A stretch of 11,725 bases of DNA, from contig PFHP01000003.1 of the NCBI GenBank assembly GCA_002782365.1, forward strand, positions 1 to 11,725, in the 5' to 3' direction. The notes beneath the pieces are model-generated. The model did no database searches. It was given only the letters and a program-made list of their open reading frames with translations, and was not told the origin of the DNA. Below, one piece after another: positions 6,217 to 10,178 of the stretch (positions within the stretch are counted from its first letter, which is position 1; each line of letters starts with the position of its first letter). This DNA comes from Candidatus Kuenenbacteria bacterium CG_4_8_14_3_um_filter_39_15. GTDB lineage: Bacteria > Patescibacteriota > Patescibacteriia > UBA2196 > GWA2-42-15. The translations under genes and the position numbers were made by a program.

Positions 6217-6627
6217 CTAGACTCGTCGCGGCTTTTTTGGCCGGCAACCATTGTGAGGTACTGGCGTGACGTCTTTAATGCTGACAATTTGAATGCCATT
6301 GGCAGCTAAAGCGCGCATGGCAGCTTCCCTGGCTGGACCAATACCGCGCACTAAAACATCAACTTCTTTGATGCCAGCCTCTTTGGCTTGCGGCGCTATT
6401 GTCTTAACGACTACGCCGGCGGCATAAGGAGTTGATTTTTTAGCGCTCTTAAAACCGCAACGGCCGGATGTGCTCCAACAAATAACATTGCCGTTCATAT
6501 CACTAATACTGACAATGGTATTATTATAAGTTGATTTAATATGAGCCTGACCACGGCCTTTTAAGAGACGCGGTTGAAATTTACTTTTCTTTTTTTTAGT
6601 TGGAGTGGTTTTTTCAGTTGTGACCAT
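6217..6627 (-). CDS. rpsK: Small-subunit ribosomal protein S11
   Basis: The 136-aa product shows S11 hallmarks: GQAHIKSTYNNTIVSISDMN (about 26-45), CWSTSGRCGFKSAKKSTPYA (about 51-70), VLVRGIGPAREAAMRALAAN, and the C-terminal DVTPVPHNGCRPKKPRRV. A lysine-rich head of about 20 residues precedes the core. S11 forms the platform of the small subunit near the 3' end of 16S rRNA. Length is close to E. coli S11 (129 aa). It lies 37 nt after rpsM and 16 nt before rpsD, the standard alpha-operon order. No Shine-Dalgarno sequence is seen before the ATG; the upstream bases are almost all A and T. Confidence 0.97.
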   Translation of the reverse strand: MVTTEKTTPTKKKKSKFQPRLLKGRGQAHIKSTYNNTIVSISDMNGNVICWSTSGRCGFKSAKKSTPYAAGVVVKTIAPQAKEAGIKEVDVLVRGIGPAREAAMRALAANGIQIVSIKDVTPVPHNGCRPKKPRRV

Positions 6628-6664
6628 ATATTTAAAATGTATGAGATATTCTAACTATGTCTTT

Positions 6665-7054
6665 CTATGTCTTTTGGGCAGATGATGCGCGGCCTGAACC
6701 GGCAGTCTTACGGACATTGCCTCTGACTGTTCTGGAGTTTGTTTTAGTGCGCTGGCCCCTGGCAGGTAAATTCTTGGCATGCCTGATGCCACGATAAGTG
6801 CCAATTTCTTTCAGTCTTTTAATGTTGCTTAAAATTTCCCTCTTTAATTCACCTTCCGTACGGTATTGGGTGTCAATTATCTTGCGGAGCTGATTAGTTT
6901 GCTCTTCATTTAAACCCTGGCATTTCATATTGGGATCCAGCTTAGTTGCTTTAACAATAGCGCTGGCAAGAGAATTGCCAATGCCAAAAACATAGGTCAG
7001 GCCTATTACTAATCTTTTTTTATTTGGGAGATTAACACCGGAAATTCTAGCCAT
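6665..7054 (-). CDS. rpsM: Small-subunit ribosomal protein S13
   Basis: The 129-aa protein starts MARISGVNLPNKKRLVIGLT and continues YVFGIGNSLASAIVKA, the S13 helix-two-turn-helix region. It ends with GTYRGIRHAKNLPARGQRTK, TNSRTVRGNVRK and a basic tail. These are the residues that contact 16S rRNA and the P-site tRNA. It is slightly longer than E. coli S13 (118 aa) at the C-terminus. A 105-nt gap holding two stable hairpins separates it from rpmJ, which is unusual in an otherwise tight cluster. Before the ATG there is no clear Shine-Dalgarno site, so initiation may depend on the local RNA fold or on an unstructured start. Confidence 0.97.
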   Translation of the reverse strand: MARISGVNLPNKKRLVIGLTYVFGIGNSLASAIVKATKLDPNMKCQGLNEEQTNQLRKIIDTQYRTEGELKREILSNIKRLKEIGTYRGIRHAKNLPARGQRTKTNSRTVRGNVRKTAGSGRASSAQKT

Positions 7055-7072
7055 AGTCGTGGCGTTTAACGA

Positions 7073-7092
7073 GGCTTGAAAAGTTTCAAGCC
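7073..7092 (-). repeat. Hairpin just upstream of rpsM
   Basis: The minus strand reads GGCTTGAA, a 4-nt loop (ACTT) and TTCAAGCC, an 8-bp stem that ends 18 nt before the rpsM ATG. It has no U tract, so it is not a terminator. It could protect the mRNA, control rpsM initiation, or be part of an inserted repeat together with the neighbouring hairpin. Confidence 0.65.
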
Positions 7093-7108
7093 GAGTAGCA
7101 AAGACGGG

Positions 7109-7142
7109 CTTTGCGATGTCCCGCTACCGCGGGATCGCAAAG
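7109..7142 (-). repeat. Strong hairpin in the rpmJ-rpsM gap
   Basis: The minus strand reads CTTTGCGAT, CCCGC, a GGTA loop, GCGGG, bulged AC, ATCGCAAAG: 14 pairs with one 2-nt bulge. A second GCAAAG at 7098-7103 could pair with CTTTGC at 7109-7114 instead, so an alternative fold exists. The GC-rich core contrasts with the AT-rich surroundings, which suggests an inserted repeat. Confidence 0.75.
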
Positions 7143-7159
7143 ACCTACACCTTATTTTT

Positions 7160-7273
7160 TTAGCCTTGACGTTGTTTATGTTTAGGATTTTTACAAATGA
7201 CAACAACGCGCTTTTTGCGGCGGATAACCTGACAATCACGACAAATTTTTTTTACAGACGATCTGACTTTCAT
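7160..7273 (-). CDS. rpmJ: Large-subunit ribosomal protein L36
   Basis: This short gene encodes 37 aa, starting MKVRSSVKKICRDCQVIRRK and ending CKNPKHKQRQG. The L36 zinc ribbon is complete: C11, C14, C27 and H32. Length equals the usual 37-38 aa for the zinc-binding form. L36 binds 23S rRNA late in large-subunit assembly. It lies 18 nt after infA, the usual infA-rpmJ-rpsM order. No strong Shine-Dalgarno site precedes the ATG. The presence of the zinc ligands means this is not the zinc-free paralog made under zinc starvation. Confidence 0.96.
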   Translation of the reverse strand: MKVRSSVKKICRDCQVIRRKKRVVVICKNPKHKQRQG

Positions 7274-7291
7274 TGCCGAAACGTTTAATTT

Positions 7292-7507
7292 TTAATAGCG
7301 ATAAACAATCCTGCCTTTGGATAGATCGTAAGGCGATACCTCGACTCTAATTTTATCACCCACAATCAGTAAAATTCTGTTGATTCTCATTCTGCCAGAA
7401 AGATGCGCTAAAATTTTTTGGCCGTTTTCAAGGGTGACCAAAAAATTAGCCCCTGGCAAAAGTTCCATCACTTCCCCCTTCATTTCAATAAATCCTTTGT
7501 GGTTAAT
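7292..7507 (-). CDS. infA: Translation initiation factor IF-1, possible AUU start
   Basis: The S1-like OB fold is clear: MKGEVMELLPGANFLVTLEN, AHLSGRMRINRILLIVGDKI, and SPYDLSKGRIVYRY. IF-1 binds the 30S A site during initiation. From the first ATG (7483) the product is 63 aa, shorter than the usual 72. Reading upstream in frame adds NHKGFIE, which aligns with the E. coli KEDNIE, and reaches ATT at 7507 (71 aa). A GAGGG sequence (7519-7515) lies 7 nt before that ATT, while AAGGA lies 9 nt before the ATG, so both starts have plausible ribosome binding sites. The coordinates given use the ATT start; the safe minimal gene is 7292-7483. The reading frame stays open further upstream but has no other start. 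It is the first gene of the ribosomal unit. Confidence 0.9.
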   Translation of the reverse strand: MNHKGFIEMKGEVMELLPGANFLVTLENGQKILAHLSGRMRINRILLIVGDKIRVEVSPYDLSKGRIVYRY

Positions 7508-7513
7508 CTTTAA

Positions 7514-7527
7514 ACCCTCGTCAGGGT
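7514..7527 (-). promoter_or_regulatory. Small hairpin covering the infA Shine-Dalgarno sequence
   Basis: The minus strand reads ACCCT, GACG, AGGGT, a 5-bp stem with a 4-nt loop. The AGGG in its 3' arm is most of the Shine-Dalgarno sequence GAGGG that would serve the AUU start of infA. Folding would hide this site and leave the downstream AAGGA/ATG open. Function is inferred. Confidence 0.45.
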
Positions 7528-7595
7528 AATTGTTATTGGCTATTGAATTGTTACTTTGTATATCTATACTTTTTTAACTTAAATGGGAATAAAAC

Positions 7596-7625
7596 AAAAT
7601 TGTGTAGCCAAAACTACGCAATTTT
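7596..7625. promoter_or_regulatory. Hairpin in the infA leader
   Basis: The plus strand reads AAAATTGTGTAG, a 6-nt loop, and CTACGCAATTTT, a 12-bp stem with one T-G pair. On the transcribed minus strand the same pair becomes a C-A mismatch, and the stem is followed by GTTTTATT. It may be a weak attenuator or an mRNA-stabilising fold within the roughly 200-nt leader. It sits between the promoter and infA. Confidence 0.45.
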
Positions 7626-7710
7626 CGTTATTTACTCTAATTGCTTGAATATTGAATAATTTTCGTGCCAAATTATGGATAAAATAGTATTTTTCAAAAG
7701 GTATAAGTAT

Positions 7711-7738
7711 ATTATACAAGAATAATAAGATATGTCAA
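7711..7738 (-). promoter_or_regulatory. Near-consensus promoter of the ribosomal protein unit
   Basis: The minus strand has TTGACA (7738-7733), a 16-nt spacer and TATAAT (7716-7711), both hexamers perfect. It lies 22 nt after the stop of the VIT-like gene and directs transcription into infA with a leader of about 200 nt. The region from 7508 to 7759 holds no gene, only this promoter and the leader folds. Confidence 0.88.
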
Positions 7739-7759
7739 CAGAAATTATTTTGGCTAAAA

Positions 7760-8236
7760 TTAGTTAAAAATTGATGAAATAAAATCACCAATTAAATGAG
7801 TGAAGATAACAACATTAACAGCAATAATGAGATGCTCAATCATGATCTTAAAGGTATTTTCTTTTTGTTCATACGCCATGAGGTAACTTAACAAGCAAAT
7901 TACTATCAGACCCCAAATAACACCGACGATCACTGCGATATCCAACTTGAATATTAAGATAGGGATAATAAAGGTGAGAGCAAAAAATAGTTTGGCTAAA
8001 AAAGTAGCTATGGTTGACTCCCAAATTTCCCTATGGCTATGCTGATTTTCTGATTCTTCTGAAATGTGCATGCCAAAAGCATCAGAAAGCGAGTCGGCAA
8101 CGGCAATAATTAAAATACCACTCATGACTACTGATTTGAGATGAGTGCCTTCATTCAGGCCGACAATCATCCCCAGGGTGGTAATAATGCCTGATGTCAG
8201 ACCGAAACTAAAGCCTTTTTTAAGAGAAAGTTTCAT
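7760..8236 (-). CDS. VIT1/CCC1-family (DUF125-like) metal transporter, compact form
   Basis: The 158-aa protein has five hydrophobic helices, at about residues 8-28, 34-54, 74-96, 98-119 and 131-155, the topology of the vacuolar iron transporter family. GLTSGIITTLGMIVGLNEGT in helix 1 matches the family pattern G-(L)-x-D/S-G-I-x-T-x-x-G, and SDAFGMHISEESE after helix 2 matches the family's (A/S)-M-G-x-Y-x-S-x-x-SE segment. The cytoplasmic metal-binding helical domain between helices 2 and 3 is cut to a short His/Glu stretch (ESENQHSHREIWES), so the protein is shorter than plant VIT1. Family members move Fe2+ or Mn2+ out of the cytosol. A candidate extended -10 lies right before the ATG. No coupling with the neighbours is visible. 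Confidence 0.78.
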   Translation of the reverse strand: MKLSLKKGFSFGLTSGIITTLGMIVGLNEGTHLKSVVMSGILIIAVADSLSDAFGMHISEESENQHSHREIWESTIATFLAKLFFALTFIIPILIFKLDIAVIVGVIWGLIVICLLSYLMAYEQKENTFKIMIEHLIIAVNVVIFTHLIGDFISSIFN

Positions 8237-8243
8237 TGCTTTA

Positions 8244-8252
8244 ATAATACCA
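8244..8252 (-). promoter_or_regulatory. Candidate extended -10 promoter for the VIT-like gene
   Basis: The minus strand reads TGG followed by TATTAT (8249-8244), an extended -10 pattern with no good -35. The start site would fall at about 8237, next to the ATG at 8236, implying a leaderless message. A terminator lies just upstream, so a private promoter is needed unless readthrough occurs. Confidence 0.38.
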
Positions 8253-8260
8253 CTTTTTTT

Positions 8261-8296
8261 AAAAACAAAAAACAGACCCGTGCGCTGTCTGTTTTT
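8261..8296 (-). terminator. Rho-independent terminator after the RRM gene
   Basis: The minus strand reads AAAAACAGAC, a 9-nt loop, and GTCTGTTTTT, a 10-bp stem followed by TG and TTTTT. It starts 17 nt after the RRM gene stop. The opposite strand also ends in T residues, so it could work in both directions, but no plus-strand gene is nearby. Confidence 0.88.
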
Positions 8297-8312
8297 CTAG
8301 GTTTATATCAAA

Positions 8313-8624
8313 TTATCTATCGTTGTGGTATCCGCCGCCACTACCGCCGCGATTGAAAGTTCTACGCGGTCTGTCTTCCATGGGACGGGCTTCATTGACT
8401 TTTAGGGTACGTCCTTCAAATTCTTGTCCATTGAACATTTCAATAGCTTTTTGAGCTTCCTCATCACTAGCCATCTCAACAAAACCAAAGCCTTTTGATT
8501 TGCCTGAGAATTTGTCTTTGATGACAGTGACAGATTGAACTGTACCAGCTGCTGAAAAATATTCTTTCAAAGTATCTTCAGTAGTGTCGTAGGAAAGACC
8601 CCCAACATACAATTTATTAGCCAT
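8313..8624 (-). CDS. RRM-family RNA-binding protein with a short Arg/Gly-rich tail
   Basis: The 103-aa protein is a single RNA recognition motif. RNP2 is KLYVGGL (residues 4-10) and RNP1 is KGFGFVEM (44-51), with the aromatic residues Y6, F46 and F48 that stack on RNA bases. GQEFEGRTLKVNEARPM closes the domain. The tail (81-103) is rich in Arg and Gly (RPRRTFNRGGSGGGYHNDR). The layout is like the bacterial and cyanobacterial glycine-rich Rbp proteins, which bind single-stranded RNA and are often made in cold. The long leader (about 90-135 nt) with two 12-nt palindromes hints at regulated expression. A strong terminator follows, so it is a single-gene unit. Confidence 0.93.
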   Translation of the reverse strand: MANKLYVGGLSYDTTEDTLKEYFSAAGTVQSVTVIKDKFSGKSKGFGFVEMASDEEAQKAIEMFNGQEFEGRTLKVNEARPMEDRPRRTFNRGGSGGGYHNDR

Positions 8625-8654
8625 AATTGACTTGTATATAAATTTTTAATAATG

Positions 8655-8684
8655 TAAGTCGACTTATCTCAATTATAGCTATAA
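8655..8684. promoter_or_regulatory. Two perfect 12-nt palindromes in the RRM gene leader
   Basis: TAAGTCGACTTA (8655-8666) and TTATAGCTATAA (8673-8684) are each self-complementary and lie 6 nt apart, 31-60 nt upstream of the RRM ATG. They could be operator half-sites or small RNA folds. The second contains a TATAAT on the minus strand (8677-8672). Function unknown. Confidence 0.45.
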
Positions 8685-8711
8685 ATTGCTGTTTGGGGCA
8701 TGCTCGCACAC

Positions 8712-8717
8712 ATTATA
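8712..8717 (-). promoter_or_regulatory. Possible -10 element for the RRM gene
   Basis: A consensus TATAAT is present on the minus strand (8717-8712) in a G-rich context. The bases where a -35 should be (8740-8734) are a poor match. It would give a leader of about 80 nt. Confidence 0.35.
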
Positions 8718-8765
8718 CCGCCAAAAAACAAAAAAACACTACTTAGAGAAACTTACTTGAAATTA

Positions 8766-8794
8766 AGTATTACATGATTTGAATTAAATGTCAA
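8766..8794 (-). promoter_or_regulatory. Candidate promoter right after the tRNA gene
   Basis: A perfect -35 TTGACA (8794-8789), a 17-nt spacer and AATACT (8771-8766) preceded by TGT lie just after the tRNA-Arg 3' end. It would transcribe the RRM gene with a leader of about 135 nt. Confidence 0.48.
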
Positions 8795-8795
8795 A

Positions 8796-8867
8796 TGCCC
8801 TCGAGAGGACTCGAACCTCTATCACAAGCTCCGCAAGCTCGCGTTCTATCCCTTGAACTACGAGGGC
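8796..8867 (-). tRNA. tRNA-Arg, anticodon GCG
   Basis: The cloverleaf is complete on the minus strand: acceptor GCCCTCG with CGAGGGC, D stem GTTC/GAAC, anticodon stem CGAGC/GCTTG around loop TTGCGGA (anticodon GCG), T stem AGAGG/CCTCT around TTCGAGT, discriminator A. The total is 72 nt. A20 in the D loop and C35 match known arginine identity elements. The CCA end is not encoded, so a CCA-adding enzyme is needed. Anticodon GCG reads CGC and CGU, unlike the more common bacterial ACG form modified to inosine. Confidence 0.93.
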
Positions 8868-8870
8868 ATA

Positions 8871-8918
8871 TCTGTTTACGACGGGATTCCTCCCCCGCTC
8901 GCGCTGGCTCGGGATAAA
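8871..8918 (-). repeat. Palindromic repeat element, copy 2, next to tRNA-Arg
   Basis: The minus strand shares TTTATCCCGAG and GAGG-R-ATCCCG-W-C with copy 1 (2133-2183), and also CAGA at the far end. The middle differs: here it folds as GC around a GCGA tetraloop within a CC/GG pairing. Conserved shoulders with a changed but still paired arm suggest a mobile structured element. It lies between the 163-aa gene and tRNA-Arg. Confidence 0.68.
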
Positions 8919-8928
8919 CTTCTGCTAC

Positions 8929-9420
8929 TTACAATTTGAATACTCGACCAAAGGTATCTGAAAATGGCTCTTGCTCTTGTTCTAAATCCTCTACTAAATA
9001 CTGGCGCAAAAATGATTTGACTTCAACTGGGTTTTCTTTTTCCAGCGGCACTGTCAGCCGCGGATGCAAGGGTGATTTCATGTCAAAGTAAAGACTTTTA
9101 ACCTCTGGCGGGTTATAGATAATCCAAAATTTGTTTATCTCATTATATCTATACGACTTGCCGCTTAATTTAATGCCATCATGGTTGATTTCAAATTCCA
9201 TTGTGGCTGGTTCAGCGCGGTGGTTGATCACCAGGATAATGCCGAGCATGATAATAATTAAAGCAAATAGCCAGTTGGCGGTCAACAGGGAATGAATAAT
9301 AATAATCAGTGCGATGAGCAGCGTCCAAAAATACCAACCGCGGCGACGCTCATATTTAATATATTCGGGAAAAGTCCATTTTAATGGCTGGTGTTCTTTT
9401 TTTTCTTTTTTATCAGGCAT
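8929..9420 (-). CDS. Two-helix membrane protein with a possible PH-like C-terminal domain
   Basis: The 163-aa protein begins with a charged head and PLKWTFPEYIKYERRRGWYF, a cytoplasmic stretch that leads into two helices at about residues 29-47 and 49-66 separated by a tight turn. The rest (72-155) is beta-rich, with MEFEINHDGIKLSGKSYRYN and INKFWIIYNPPEVKSLYFDM and then a helix near VEVKSFLRQYLVEDL. This layout resembles bacterial PH-like domains found after a helical hairpin. The fold is inferred from the pattern only and the function is unknown. It ends just before the copy 2 repeat and the tRNA gene, with no obvious terminator. An extended -10 candidate lies upstream. Confidence 0.72.
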   Translation of the reverse strand: MPDKKEKKEHQPLKWTFPEYIKYERRRGWYFWTLLIALIIIIHSLLTANWLFALIIIMLGIILVINHRAEPATMEFEINHDGIKLSGKSYRYNEINKFWIIYNPPEVKSLYFDMKSPLHPRLTVPLEKENPVEVKSFLRQYLVEDLEQEQEPFSDTFGRVFKL

Positions 9421-9447
9421 ATAGTTGAAGTTAATTTTTATATTACT

Positions 9448-9456
9448 ATTTTACCA
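9448..9456 (-). promoter_or_regulatory. Candidate extended -10 promoter for the 163-aa gene
   Basis: The minus strand reads TGG then TAAAAT (9453-9448), with a weak T-rich -35 region 17 nt upstream. The start site would be at about 9441, giving a 20-nt leader without a Shine-Dalgarno sequence. Confidence 0.4.
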
Positions 9457-9488
9457 TAGATTGACTAATAAGAAAAGAATTATCATTT

Positions 9489-10178
9489 TTATTTTATCCG
9501 ATATTTAATAATTTTCCAGATAGCCAGCAGACCGTCAAAAGAACGGATTTTTTTACCCTGCTTAAAAGAACGGCCGCAGTAAGAAATCGGCGTTTCTAAA
9601 ATTGTCACTCCGCTTTTAGCTATTTTTGCCGTCAGCTCGGATTCAATCCCGAATCCATTTTCAGACAAATCAATCCCAGCTAGCACCTCTTTCTTAAAAA
9701 CTTTGTAGCCGCTAAAAATATCAGTCAGTTTTGCCTGGAAAAGGAGATTAAAAAGAGCGGAAATAATTTTCCCTCCCCAAAAATATATTCTGTAGAATGG
9801 TTGGGTATTCTTATCCAGATTGCGCGAACCATAAACGACTGCCGCTTTGCCTGCTAAAATAGGTTTTAACAGCCGATGATAATCTGCCGGATTGTATTCT
9901 AAATCACCGTCCTGAATCAGAATCAAATCGCCGCTTGACGTTTTTAGGCCGCTTCTCACCGCCGCTCCCTTGCCTGAATTTTTAAGATGGCGCAAAAGCA
10001 AAAAGCCGTATTCTTTTTTGATAGTTTCCAGAATTTTTCCCGTACCGTCATCTGAACCGTCATCAACGACAATAATTTCTTTTTCACAATCGGGGATGGA
10101 AACTGCAATTACCCGTTTGATGATTTCTTCAACGGTATTGGCTTCGTTAAAAACCGGGATAATAATTGATAATTTCAT
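9489..10178 (-). CDS. Family 2 glycosyltransferase, DPM1-like polyprenyl-phosphate sugar synthase
   Basis: The 229-aa protein is a GT-A fold: SIIIPVFNEANTVEEIIKRV (about 4-23), DDGSDDGTG (39-47), and QDGDLEYNPADY with the DGD metal motif (D90, D92). GSRNLDKNTQPFYRIYFWGG, FSGYKVFKKEV and GFGIESEL (175-182) follow. These features match dolichol/polyprenol-phosphate mannosyl- or glucosyltransferase-like enzymes, which load a sugar from a nucleotide donor onto a membrane lipid at the cytoplasmic face. No C-terminal membrane helices or GtrA domain are present, like the DPM1 short form. Its ATG overlaps the TGA of the upstream GT-C-like gene (ATGA), so the two are translationally coupled and probably act in sequence. 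The sugar cannot be told from sequence. Confidence 0.93.
   Translation of the reverse strand: MKLSIIIPVFNEANTVEEIIKRVIAVSIPDCEKEIIVVDDGSDDGTGKILETIKKEYGFLLLRHLKNSGKGAAVRSGLKTSSGDLILIQDGDLEYNPADYHRLLKPILAGKAAVVYGSRNLDKNTQPFYRIYFWGGKIISALFNLLFQAKLTDIFSGYKVFKKEVLAGIDLSENGFGIESELTAKIAKSGVTILETPISYCGRSFKQGKKIRSFDGLLAIWKIIKYRIK

Noticed and set aside
7160..7273. rpmJ as a zinc-free paralog
   Set aside because: C11, C14, C27 and H32 are all present.
7076..7288. Open frame on the plus strand across rpmJ and the hairpins
   Set aside because: It is antisense to rpmJ, whose zinc ligands are all present on the minus strand. The plus-strand translation has no recognisable domain.
8261..8296. Terminator for a plus-strand gene
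   Set aside because: The structure could act on the plus strand too, but no plus-strand gene ends near it.
8760..8796. Terminator after tRNA-Arg
   Set aside because: Only a 5-bp stem with no close U tract is seen, too weak to call.
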